Part shown: one piece after another, positions 23,489 to 31,914 of the stretch
Numbering within the stretch: the first letter of the stretch is position 1
How the letters are laid out: every line of letters begins with the position of its first letter
NCBI GenBank assembly: GCA_011050615.1
Contig: DRFJ01000053.1
Location: forward strand, 80,029 to 121,031
DNA from: Bacteroidota bacterium
Lineage (GTDB): Bacteria; Bacteroidota; Bacteroidia; Bacteroidales; VadinHA17
DNA: 41,003 bases
Reading direction: 5' to 3'
Notes under the pieces: model-generated
Seen by the model: the letters and a program-made list of their open reading frames with translations, nothing else
The model's database searches: none
Told to the model about the DNA's origin: nothing
Made by a program: the position numbers and the translations under genes

Positions 23489-24625
23489 GTGAAATATTTT
23501 ATTATTGCAGGTGAAGCAAGCGGCGATTTACATGGTTCAAACCTTATTGCCGGACTCATTAAAACTGATCCCGAAGCAGAAATCCGTTGCTGGGGTGGTG
23601 ACAAAATGGAAAAATCAGGCGGACGCCTCCTGGTTCATTACAGGGAACTGGCAGTAATGGGTATCTGGGAAGTGCTTATAAGGCTTGGTAAAATATTCAA
23701 AAACCTCAGGATATGCAAACAGCAGGTACTTGATTTCAATCCCGACCTGGTCATACTTATTGATTATCCGGGTTTTAACCTCAGGATAGCTAAGTATTTG
23801 AAAAACTATGCAATCAATGTTTACTATTATATAAGCCCTAAAGTATGGGCATGGAAGAAATCAAGGATAAAGAAGATAAAGAGATATATAAACAGGATGT
23901 ATGTTATCTTTCCTTTCGAGCCTGAATTTTTTGAAAAATATGCTTATAGGGTCCATTATTTTGGAAACCCCCTCGTTGAGACAGTAGAAAAGGGAATAAA
24001 AGCAGCTGCTAAAAGGCCTCAATTCCTGGCCCGCTACGGACTCGCTGATAAACCTGTTATCTCCCTGCTTGCAGGCAGCAGGGAACAGGAGATCAGGAAA
24101 ATACTCCCTGTAATGGCCGGGATGGAGAAATATTATCCTGATTACCAGTTACTGGTTGCAGGTATCAGTACCGTTGACCCCGGGGTTTACGAACGTATCC
24201 TGGTTGAAAGCAGCATTAAGGTGATATACGACGATACATACAGCCTGCTGGTAAATTCTGATGCGGCACTCGTAACTTCCGGAACAGCCACCCTCGAAAC
24301 GGCCATTGCCGGTATACCACAGGTAGTCTGTTACAGAACCAGCGGCCTGTCGTATGCAGTTGCCCGGATGCTGGTTAAGATAAGGTTTATTTCACTTGTC
24401 AACATTATAATGGATAAGGAGATAGTTAAGGAACTTATTCAGAATGATCTTAATGAAAGACGTTTGGCCTCGGAGCTGAATATAATTCTGCCGGGTGGCC
24501 GGAAAAGGGAGCAAATGATTGCTAATTATTCGGTATTGAAAAAGAAACTGTCCGGAAGAGGTGCCTCGGAACGCATAGCAAAAGATATGTACCACTCGCT
24601 CAAACTGGTTGATAATGTTAACTAG
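23489..24625 (+). CDS. lpxB: Lipid-A-disaccharide synthase
   Basis: Condenses UDP-2,3-diacylglucosamine and lipid X to lipid A disaccharide at the inner membrane, so the host has a lipopolysaccharide outer membrane. Family motifs: IIAGEASGDLHGSNLI (residues 4-19), AVMGIWEVL near 54, LIDYPGFNLRIAKYLK near 93 and SPKVWAWKKSRI near 116, then LLAGSREQEIRK near 195 and SGTATLETAIAGIPQVV near 263. Length of 378 is normal. The start is a GTG at 23489, 6 nt after surE; no in-frame ATG gives the N-terminal strand. It overlaps the next gene by 11 nt. Confidence 0.96.
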   Translation: MKYFIIAGEASGDLHGSNLIAGLIKTDPEAEIRCWGGDKMEKSGGRLLVHYRELAVMGIWEVLIRLGKIFKNLRICKQQVLDFNPDLVILIDYPGFNLRIAKYLKNYAINVYYYISPKVWAWKKSRIKKIKRYINRMYVIFPFEPEFFEKYAYRVHYFGNPLVETVEKGIKAAAKRPQFLARYGLADKPVISLLAGSREQEIRKILPVMAGMEKYYPDYQLLVAGISTVDPGVYERILVESSIKVIYDDTYSLLVNSDAALVTSGTATLETAIAGIPQVVCYRTSGLSYAVARMLVKIRFISLVNIIMDKEIVKELIQNDLNERRLASELNIILPGGRKREQMIANYSVLKKKLSGRGASERIAKDMYHSLKLVDNVN

Positions 24626-25781
24626 GTTTAAAAGCTTCATTTTCCTGTTTTTTATGCTGTCAGCATTTACAGTGCATCCTATGGCAGGAAATATTAGAAT
24701 TGGATTGCTGAGCCTCGAACGGTCATTTTCATTAACAGTGAATATATGTGAGGGGGAATATGAAATGCTGGCGGGCAGAAAGTATACCAGCCTTAAAAAA
24801 AATGATAACATCCTTATTGTCAAGGCAGGAAACAAAGTGCTGGTTACCACACTTTCGGGCAGTACCCTGGTAGCAGATTCCATAAGGCTGCAGGCAGGTG
24901 GCCCGGAATCCTGTTTTTCAGTCAGGAATAATCTCCGGGAAGGAAGCCCGAGGAAATATTATGGCCATTTAACTGTTATGTCAGACATAGAATCACTGAT
25001 GGCTGTTAATTCCATTGATACTGAAAGCTACCTGGCAGGCGTTGTGCAGGCAGAGGCTGGCTTTAAAGGCAATCTGGAGTATTTCAAAGCACAGGCAATG
25101 CTGGCAAGAACCTATCTTTACATGAATATTAACAGGCACATACGTGACGGATATAACCTTTGCGATAAGATACACTGCCAGGCATATCACGGAAGATCAG
25201 AGGTGGGGGTGATTTATGACGCAGTTAATGCCACAAGAGACCTGGTGCTGGCTGATGCCGACAGCTTTCTTGTTTTTGCACCTTTTCATTCAAATTGTGG
25301 GGGTCAGACTGAATCGTCAGAAAATGTATGGCTGGCCTCCATGCAACACCTGTCAGGTGTGATCGACCCGTATTGCGCTTTTTCAAGAAATGCACACTGG
25401 AAAAAGGAAATAGGGATGGAAGAATGGATATCCTACATGGGTGAACATGGCTACCGTCACATGAATAATGATGACCTGGTGTTTAAACAGTTGAGCAGAA
25501 AGCGTAACTATACCGCAGGCAACTTTTCATTTCCTCTTATCAAAATAAGGGAAGACTGGGGATTGATGTCAACTTTTTTTTCAGTAAGCCTCGGTAATAA
25601 CAGTATTCTTCTTAATGGCAGGGGCTATGGTCATGGAGTGGGCTTGTGCCAGGAAGGTGCAAGGGTAATGTCGGAAAGAGGATTTACAATGGAGGAAATC
25701 ATAGGTTTTTATTTCCGCGGATTAAAAATAATTGATGTAAAGGATGTCAGGCCGTCAGTCGAGATAAGTACTGCTTTTTAA
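24615..25781 (+). CDS. SpoIID/LytB domain protein
   Basis: An exported protein with the SpoIID (LytB/amidase-enhancer) domain, a lytic-transglycosylase-like fold that acts on peptidoglycan glycan strands in sporulating Firmicutes; its role in Bacteroidota is not settled. A signal peptide covers about residues 1-24 (SFIFLFFMLSAFTV core, then AG at the cleavage region). The domain spans about 130-375, with the block DTESYLAGVVQAEAG, the helix FKAQAMLARTYL and the Gly-rich GRGYGHGVGLCQEGARVM near 335-352. The ATG at 24615 lies inside the lpxB stop region (11-nt overlap); a TTG two codons upstream is less likely. The preceding surE and lpxB suggest an envelope-biogenesis operon. Confidence 0.85.
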   Translation: MLTRFKSFIFLFFMLSAFTVHPMAGNIRIGLLSLERSFSLTVNICEGEYEMLAGRKYTSLKKNDNILIVKAGNKVLVTTLSGSTLVADSIRLQAGGPESCFSVRNNLREGSPRKYYGHLTVMSDIESLMAVNSIDTESYLAGVVQAEAGFKGNLEYFKAQAMLARTYLYMNINRHIRDGYNLCDKIHCQAYHGRSEVGVIYDAVNATRDLVLADADSFLVFAPFHSNCGGQTESSENVWLASMQHLSGVIDPYCAFSRNAHWKKEIGMEEWISYMGEHGYRHMNNDDLVFKQLSRKRNYTAGNFSFPLIKIREDWGLMSTFFSVSLGNNSILLNGRGYGHGVGLCQEGARVMSERGFTMEEIIGFYFRGLKIIDVKDVRPSVEISTAF

Positions 25782-25807
25782 GTACATTTGTATTCAAATT
25801 TCGAATA

Positions 25808-28240
25808 ATGCTTGCTATATACAGGAGAGAAATAAGCAGTTTTTTTACGGGTATGACAGGTTATATCGTGATTTTTGTCTACCTGCTCATTAACAGTTTA
25901 TTCATGTGGATCCTGCCGGGTGAATGGAATGTGCTGGACAGCGGCTATGCCAGCCTGGAATCACTTTTTATTATAAGTCCGTGGGTATTTCTCTTCCTTG
26001 TACCGGCCGTTACGATGCGCATGGTGGCCGAGGAAAAGCGTAGCGGTACTCTGGAACTGCTTCTATCAAGACCTCTTACCGAAGGACACATCGTATATGG
26101 CAAATATCTGGCGGCAGTTACACTTGTGCTGCTGGCCCTTGTACCCTGTGTAATTTATTATATATCAGTTAGTGTGCTCGGAGACCCGCCGGCTAATATT
26201 GACAGGGGGGGTACAATGGGAGCAGGCCTCGGTCTCTTCTTCCTTGCCGCCGTTTACGCTGCCATAGGAATATTTTCCACCACACTTAGTTCAAACCAGG
26301 TGGTGGCATTTATAATAGCCGTCATTACAGGTTTTATCCTTTTTGTCGGTTTCGATTCTTTTGCCCTCCTCCCCGGACTGAAGAAACTTGATGAATTTAT
26401 AATAGGGCTGGGGATAAATGAGCATTATAAATCAATTAGCAGGGGTGTTATTGATCTGAGAGATATTGTTTACTTCGTGGTAAGTGTGCTTATTTTTACT
26501 GAAGCATCCAGACTGGTACTGTCGGCACGCAGATGGAAATATGGCAGGGGAAATCCATACACTAAAAGGCCTGCAGGCAAAATCAGCAACTTCACCATGA
26601 TGATCGTCATACTTATACTGCTGGCCCTCCTCTCCTCACTTATATCATTCAGAATGGATCTTACCTCGGATAAGAGGCATACCTTATCTGATCAGACAAA
26701 AGAAATACTCTCCGGCCTTGAAGATGATGTGTTTTTCCGGGTTTATCTCGACGGAGAGATGCCTGTAGCATTCAAGAAGCTCAGAAGATCAGTGCGTGCG
26801 ACACTCGAAGAGTTCAGGATGTACTCTGGAAAAAAAGTGGATTATCAGTTTGTCAATCCGTCAGAAGCAGATGAGGAGGAGGTAAGAAACAGGCAGCAAA
26901 TATCATTGATAAATAAGGGACTGATGCCCGTAACAGTGTTTGACAATGATGGGGAAGGTGGCAGGTCGGAAAAAAGAATATTCCCCGGGATGATATTGAA
27001 TTATAACTCTGTGGAGCTGCCAATTAACTTCCTTAAAAATAATCCCTCCCTTCCTGCTGAAGTAAATCTGTCAAATTCAGTTGAAGGATTGGAATATGAG
27101 TTAATACAACCAATAGCAAGCCTCATTTCGGGAACAATAAATAAGGTGGCCTTTATTGAAGGTCATGGCGAGCTGGATGAGATGGAAGTTGCAGACATTA
27201 CCCTGGAGATGGCAAAGTATTTCACTGTTGACAGGGGCTCAATTAATGGCCAACCGGGCATACTTGATGACTATGCTGCAATAATTATTGCCAAACCATC
27301 TCTTGAATTCAGTGAAGAGGATAAGCTTGTAATCGACCAGTATATTATGAACGGGGGCAAGGTCCTCTGGCTTATTGATGAGCTTATGGTAAGTGCCGAC
27401 AGCCTTGCAGGGGGAGGTACTGTTGCATTATACAGGCCTTTGAATATTGAAGACCAGTTGTTTAAATACGGTATACGAATTAACCCGGTTCTGATACAGG
27501 CCACCGACTGCCTGATTATACCGGTCAGGTCAACCATCAGGGATTCCCGGCAGATAATTCCCGTTCCCTGGATCTACTATCCCTTATTGCAGCCCAATTC
27601 GAACAGCCCGCTGACAAGAAATATCAACAAGGTGAAATCAGAGTTTGTAAATTCAGTGGATACAGTCGGCCTGGACCGGAAAGTTAATAAAATTGTCCTG
27701 CTTGCGAGCTCAAGAAACAGCAGAACAGTTAATCCTCCCATGCTGATTAAGCTCGGTGACTATAAGAATACTCCCCCTGAAGAGGTTTTTACAGACTCAT
27801 ATATACCGGTTGCGGTGCTGCTCGAAGGTCATTTCAGTTCACTGTATGGCAACAGGATTACTTCCTATGGGGGCGGGAAACTGAAAAAGGAAAGTACAGA
27901 TACAAAAATGATAGTTGTAGCAGATGGCGATATAATAAGAAATGAGGTAAGCGTGATTGGTAACAGGATTACTCCGCAGGGCCTGGGTGTGGACAGGTAC
28001 TCGGGGCAGACTTTTGGTAATAAAGACTTTATAATAAATTGCCTTAATTATCTCGTAGATGATAAAGAATTGATAAGCCTGCGATCAAGAGAATTGAAGA
28101 TAAGACTGCTCGACAGGGATAAAATAAAGGAAAACAGGATCTTATGGCAGCTGGTAAATACGCTGGGTCCTCTCTTACTCTTATTTATTACCGGGGCAGT
28201 GTTTATGATTCTGAGGAAAAAGAAATACGCCCTTAAATAG
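25808..28240 (+). CDS. GldF-GldG fusion: gliding-type ABC transporter permease and substrate-binding-like protein
   Basis: One 810-residue chain joins two normally separate proteins. Residues 1-245 are a GldF-like ABC-2 permease with six membrane segments and the block FLVPAVTMRMVAEEKRSGTLELLLSRPL near 75. After a hinge (about 245-262) residues 265-810 are GldG-like: one membrane segment (about 266-285), DLTSDKRHTLSDQTKEIL, a large periplasmic domain (DUF4350-like, with FIEGHGELDEME near 455), and a final membrane segment near 782-802. In Flavobacterium GldA, GldF and GldG are needed for gliding, but homologues also occur in non-gliders. No GldA-like ATPase is adjacent; it would have to come from elsewhere. 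The gene starts 26 nt after the SpoIID-like gene. Confidence 0.85.
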   Translation: MLAIYRREISSFFTGMTGYIVIFVYLLINSLFMWILPGEWNVLDSGYASLESLFIISPWVFLFLVPAVTMRMVAEEKRSGTLELLLSRPLTEGHIVYGKYLAAVTLVLLALVPCVIYYISVSVLGDPPANIDRGGTMGAGLGLFFLAAVYAAIGIFSTTLSSNQVVAFIIAVITGFILFVGFDSFALLPGLKKLDEFIIGLGINEHYKSISRGVIDLRDIVYFVVSVLIFTEASRLVLSARRWKYGRGNPYTKRPAGKISNFTMMIVILILLALLSSLISFRMDLTSDKRHTLSDQTKEILSGLEDDVFFRVYLDGEMPVAFKKLRRSVRATLEEFRMYSGKKVDYQFVNPSEADEEEVRNRQQISLINKGLMPVTVFDNDGEGGRSEKRIFPGMILNYNSVELPINFLKNNPSLPAEVNLSNSVEGLEYELIQPIASLISGTINKVAFIEGHGELDEMEVADITLEMAKYFTVDRGSINGQPGILDDYAAIIIAKPSLEFSEEDKLVIDQYIMNGGKVLWLIDELMVSADSLAGGGTVALYRPLNIEDQLFKYGIRINPVLIQATDCLIIPVRSTIRDSRQIIPVPWIYYPLLQPNSNSPLTRNINKVKSEFVNSVDTVGLDRKVNKIVLLASSRNSRTVNPPMLIKLGDYKNTPPEEVFTDSYIPVAVLLEGHFSSLYGNRITSYGGGKLKKESTDTKMIVVADGDIIRNEVSVIGNRITPQGLGVDRYSGQTFGNKDFIINCLNYLVDDKELISLRSRELKIRLLDRDKIKENRILWQLVNTLGPLLLLFITGAVFMILRKKKYALK

Positions 28241-28241
28241 A

Positions 28242-29201
28242 ATGAAACGTATAGCAGGAGTGATATTTATAATAATTCTCATTATTGCACTGTTTATAAT
28301 TGGGAGACATGTGCCTTTTGGTGCAGGAAATTCTGTTTTCAACCTTGAAAATACAGGAGGTATTAGCAGTATATCCATTGTCGCGGAAAATACAACAGTT
28401 AACCTCGAACGGGGGATTGACAAATGGTATGTTAATGGAAAATTCCCGGCCCGGCAACCGGCTGTTAAATCATTACTCAGGATTATCAGGAATATAAGAA
28501 TTAAGTCACCTGTATCAGCTAATGTTTTTAATGATGTACTCAGGGATGGTGACACGCAACGTACAGACATTAAGATATATGACGGCAGAAAACTTGTCCA
28601 GTCCTTCCATATTTTCAGTAAGCCCTCCGCGGAAGCTCCGTCTATTATGAGAAAAAGGAATAATGCAAAACCTTTCTTTGTTCATGTTCCGGGTTATGAT
28701 ATTGATCCGGGGAATTACTTTGTTGCTGACGAAAGGTTCTGGATGCCCAATACCCTGTTCAGCTTAAGTCCCGACAGGATTAAAGAGATACACATTAAAT
28801 ATTTTGAAACACCTGATTCATCTTTCAGTATCAGGTTGAACGGGGGAGAGGTCTTATTTAAAAATGGGATATATGTTAATGAGAATATCGACACCACGGC
28901 TATCGGGAGATACCTTTCATACTTCACCTATGTCCCATTTGAAGGCAGGGCCCCGGGGATGAACAGGGCTGACGTGGATTCAATCAGGCAGGACCCGCCA
29001 TATTTTAAGCTGGAGCTAATAAGCGATGAAGCCGATACAATCAGCCTGTTGACATGGACAAGGATAATAAAGGAGGGGGGTAATACTGTAACAGATACCG
29101 ACAGACTCTGGGGTAGTACTAACGGAGAGGATTTGTTAATAATTAAATACTATGACCTGGATCCTCTTATCAAAGGCCCGTCCTATTTTATTTCAGATTG
29201 A
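28242..29201 (+). CDS. DUF4340-like membrane-anchored protein
   Basis: A 319-residue protein with one N-terminal membrane segment (VIFIIILIIALFIIGRHV, about 6-23) and a long extracytoplasmic part. Its layout, with a WYVNGKFPARQPAVKSLLRI block near 64-83 and beta-rich remainder, resembles DUF4340 proteins that are commonly the last gene of GldG-type transporter clusters. The gene begins one nucleotide after the stop of the gldF-gldG fusion, so the two are very probably translated from one message. Function is unknown; an accessory of the transporter is inferred from position. Confidence 0.7.
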   Translation: MKRIAGVIFIIILIIALFIIGRHVPFGAGNSVFNLENTGGISSISIVAENTTVNLERGIDKWYVNGKFPARQPAVKSLLRIIRNIRIKSPVSANVFNDVLRDGDTQRTDIKIYDGRKLVQSFHIFSKPSAEAPSIMRKRNNAKPFFVHVPGYDIDPGNYFVADERFWMPNTLFSLSPDRIKEIHIKYFETPDSSFSIRLNGGEVLFKNGIYVNENIDTTAIGRYLSYFTYVPFEGRAPGMNRADVDSIRQDPPYFKLELISDEADTISLLTWTRIIKEGGNTVTDTDRLWGSTNGEDLLIIKYYDLDPLIKGPSYFISD

Positions 29202-29261
29202 TTTTTATTTGAGGATAAAACTTTTTTTACTAATATTGATAAACTGTAATTAATATAAAAC

Positions 29262-29280
29262 ATGCCTTTGTTTCAGGCAT
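29262..29280 (+). terminator. Weak hairpin between transporter operon and dnaN
   Basis: ATGCCT (29262-29267) pairs with AGGCAT (29275-29280) around a 7-nt loop and is followed by TTTAACT. The stem is only 6 bp, so termination is possible but not firm. Confidence 0.3.
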
Positions 29281-29337
29281 TTAACTCATTCAGTTATTGT
29301 TAAAGGGATAATTGGTAAAACTAAATAAACATAAAAC

Positions 29338-30468
29338 ATGAAATTCGTCGTATCAAGTACCGAGCTTCTGGGTCATCTTCAGGGTATAAGTAAGGTAATA
29401 AGTTCAAAAAACACACTTCCCATACTTGATAATTTCCTCTTTAAGCTTGAGGGAGATAAGCTTGAGATAACGGCTTCTGATCTTGAGTCAACACTGATAA
29501 CCAAAATGAGCCTTCAGAATACCGAGGGTGACGGTAGTATTGCTATTCCGGCAAGAATTCTCCTTGATACACTTAAGGAGTTTTCCGAACAGCCACTTAC
29601 TTTTGAAATCAACCTGGACACCATGGCGATAGTAATAAGCTCTGAAAAGGGTAAATTCAGTATAGTGGGCCAGAACGGGGTTGACTTTCCTGTGCTGCCT
29701 GCTATTAAGGAAGATAAAAAAGTTGCCTTTAATATTGATGCTGAATTGTTGCTGTCGGGGATCAATAAAACTGTTTTTGCCACTGCTGATGATGAGTTAA
29801 GACCGGTTATGGGAGGTATTTTTGTTGAAGCCGGTACAGATAAGATAACCTTTGTAGCCTCTGATGCTCATAAGCTGGTAAGGTATCAGCGCAGCGATGC
29901 GCACTCTGAGGAGAATGCATCCTTTATCCTGCCCAAGAAACCGGCCTCATTACTGAAGAACATCCTTCCAAGGGAAGAAGGTAAGGTGTCACTTGAATTA
30001 GATGATAAGAATGCTTTTTTCACCCTTTCAGAATATAAAGTGGTTTGCAGGCTTGTTGAGGGTAATTATCCGAATTATAATTCGGTAATACCCACCAATA
30101 ATCCCAGGAAGATTACCATCGACAGGGTGGAATTGTTAAATACACTCAAGAGAGTATCCGTATTTTCAAACCAGGCCAGTAACCTCGTAAAACTTGAATT
30201 GACAGGCAACCAGATACGGGTATCTGCCCAGGATATCGATTTTTCCATTTCCGCATATGAAAGACTGAATTGCCAGTATGAGGGGGATGATATGGAGATT
30301 GGATTTAAATCAGTCTTCATGCTGGAAATACTTTCCAATATTGAATCTCCTGATGTAGTAATTGAACTGGCCGATCCAACCAGAGCCGGCCTGTTCCTGT
30401 CCTCAGAAACTGATAACGAAGCAGAAGATGTGCTCATGCTTCTTATGCCTATGATGATAAATGCATGA
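29338..30468 (+). CDS. dnaN: DNA polymerase III beta subunit (sliding clamp)
   Basis: The homodimeric ring clamp that holds DNA polymerase III on DNA. Three clamp domains of about 120 residues each are seen, with the start MKFVVSSTELLGHLQGISKVISSKNTLPIL, the VEAGTDKITFVASDAHKLVR block near 160, EGNYPNYNSVIP near 240 and the C-terminal VLMLLMPMMI, which forms the hydrophobic pocket for clamp-binding proteins. Length of 376 is normal. There is no dnaA or origin-like cluster nearby, so the replication origin is probably not here. An exonuclease gene begins just after its stop, which may be a functional pairing. Confidence 0.96.
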   Translation: MKFVVSSTELLGHLQGISKVISSKNTLPILDNFLFKLEGDKLEITASDLESTLITKMSLQNTEGDGSIAIPARILLDTLKEFSEQPLTFEINLDTMAIVISSEKGKFSIVGQNGVDFPVLPAIKEDKKVAFNIDAELLLSGINKTVFATADDELRPVMGGIFVEAGTDKITFVASDAHKLVRYQRSDAHSEENASFILPKKPASLLKNILPREEGKVSLELDDKNAFFTLSEYKVVCRLVEGNYPNYNSVIPTNNPRKITIDRVELLNTLKRVSVFSNQASNLVKLELTGNQIRVSAQDIDFSISAYERLNCQYEGDDMEIGFKSVFMLEILSNIESPDVVIELADPTRAGLFLSSETDNEAEDVLMLLMPMMINA

Positions 30469-30475
30469 TAACCGG

Positions 30476-31246
30476 ATGGAACTCAATCTCAAACGGCCAC
30501 TCGCTTTCTTTGATCTTGAAACTACAGGGATAAATATCGCCAGGGACCGGATAGTAGAAATATCAGTTGTTAAAATACATCCAGGCGGAAGGGAGGAGTG
30601 GTTTACAAAACGTCTTAATCCCGGTATGCCAATAAGTCCCCAGGCCAGTGAAGTCCATGGCATAACGGATGATGATGTTAAGGATTGTCCTTCTTTCAGG
30701 GAGATTGGGAAGAACCTGGCAAAATTTCTTGAAGGCTGCGACCTCGCCGGTTATAACGCTATAAGATTCGACATACCATTGCTGGCTGAGGAGTTTCTCA
30801 GGGAGGGCATTGATTTTGATATAAGAAAAAGAAAATACATAGACGTACAGGTTATATTCCATAAAAAAGAACAGAGAACACTCAGTGCCGCGTATATATT
30901 TTATTGCAAAAGGGAACTTTCGAACGCTCACAGTGCACGGGCTGACACCGAGGCAACCTATGAAATACTGAAAGCACAGATTCAGAGGTATGATGATCTT
31001 GAAAATGATGTCGATGAACTGGCTAAATTCAGTCACTACAGTAAATTTGCAGATCTGGCAGGACGCATAGTTTATAATTCAAAGGGACAGGAAGTGTTCA
31101 ACTTTGGGAAACATAAAGGCAAGCCTGTCGAAGAAATCCTAAGGAATGAGCCAAGCTATTTTGCATGGATGATGGAGGGTGACTTTCCGGAATACACCAA
31201 GAAAGTACTTACGGAAATAAAGCTGCGGGCATTTAATAATGGCTAA
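30476..31246 (+). CDS. DEDDh 3'-5' exonuclease with ExoX-like C-terminal domain
   Basis: DnaQ-superfamily exonuclease, proofreading-type. The DEDDh catalytic residues appear in the expected order: D and E in FFDLETTG (about residues 12-19), D in YNAIRFDIPLL near 99, and H and D in HSARADTEATYE near 150. A C-terminal module at about 195-256, with FNFGKHKGKPVEEIL and SYFAWMMEGDF, is like the DUF3820/ExoX C-terminal domain. The frame opens at 30461, overlapping dnaN by 8 nt, but ATG at 30476 gives the usual MxLNLKRPLAFFDLETTGI start. Whether this is the polymerase III proofreading subunit or a repair nuclease is not clear; adjacency to dnaN favours a replication role. Confidence 0.85.
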   Translation: MELNLKRPLAFFDLETTGINIARDRIVEISVVKIHPGGREEWFTKRLNPGMPISPQASEVHGITDDDVKDCPSFREIGKNLAKFLEGCDLAGYNAIRFDIPLLAEEFLREGIDFDIRKRKYIDVQVIFHKKEQRTLSAAYIFYCKRELSNAHSARADTEATYEILKAQIQRYDDLENDVDELAKFSHYSKFADLAGRIVYNSKGQEVFNFGKHKGKPVEEILRNEPSYFAWMMEGDFPEYTKKVLTEIKLRAFNNG

Positions 31247-31262
31247 GATTGCCTGATAGAAA

Positions 31263-31874
31263 ATGAAAATTATTTGTATAGGACTTAATTATAGTGACCA
31301 TGCACGGGAGATGGGCAAGCCTCTGCCCCGGGAACCTCTTGTTTTTCTTAAACCCGATTCATCCCTGCTTAAAAAAAATAAACCTTTCTTCATACCGGCT
31401 TTTTCCGGTAATATACATTATGAGGCTGAGATAGTCCTGCGAATATGCAAGCTTGGCCGGTCTATTGCTGAAAAATATGCATCCAGATATTATGACAGTA
31501 TTACTCTCGGTATGGATATGACGGCACGTGACCTTCAGTCATCTCTTTCAGCTGCAGGCAAGCCCTGGGAGATAGCCAAATCATTCGACGGGGCTGCCCC
31601 GCTGGGTGAATTTATAAGCCTTGATGAAGCAGGTGATGTAAATAATATCTCCTTCCGACTCGAAAAAAATGGTAAAACAGTACAGAAGGGTAACACTTCA
31701 CTGCTCATCTTCAGCTTCAACAGTATTATATCCTGTGTGTCACGGTTTTTTACCCTCAAAACAGGAGATCTTATTTTTACCGGTACTCCTTCCGGGGTGG
31801 GCCCCGTAAACCGTAACGACAGGTTAACAGGCTATATAGGTGACCGGAAAGTGATTGATTTCATGATAAAGTAG
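31263..31874 (+). CDS. Fumarylacetoacetate hydrolase-family protein
   Basis: A 203-residue member of the FAH superfamily (YcgM/acylpyruvate hydrolase-like), which cleave or decarboxylate beta-diketone or oxaloacetate-type acids. The metal-binding triad is visible: IHYEAEIVLRI (E-x-E, about residues 57-67) and an Asp in TLGMDMTARDLQ near 88. The closing GDLIFTGTPSGVGPV near 172 is diagnostic. It lies 16 nt after the exonuclease gene and may be in the dnaN operon. The substrate is unknown; the family is known for moonlighting and housekeeping oxaloacetate roles. Confidence 0.88.
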   Translation: MKIICIGLNYSDHAREMGKPLPREPLVFLKPDSSLLKKNKPFFIPAFSGNIHYEAEIVLRICKLGRSIAEKYASRYYDSITLGMDMTARDLQSSLSAAGKPWEIAKSFDGAAPLGEFISLDEAGDVNNISFRLEKNGKTVQKGNTSLLIFSFNSIISCVSRFFTLKTGDLIFTGTPSGVGPVNRNDRLTGYIGDRKVIDFMIK

Positions 31875-31904
31875 GGGGTGTATTACTGGTAAAATAAGCA
31901 CCCC
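31875..31904. terminator. Bidirectional hairpin between convergent genes
   Basis: GGGGTG (31875-31880) pairs with CACCCC (31899-31904); the inner TATT pairs with AATA with a 2-nt bulge. The hairpin starts immediately after the TAG of the FAH-family gene and ends 11 nt from the end of the convergent peptidase gene, so it can serve both transcripts. No clear T tract follows. Confidence 0.45.
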
Positions 31905-31914
31905 ACCCCGAATC

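Noticed and set aside
25808-28240. Sequencing error as the cause of the gldF-gldG fusion
   Set aside because: The frame is continuous through the hinge with no frameshift sign; a substituted stop codon cannot be excluded, so it is listed as a refutation test instead.
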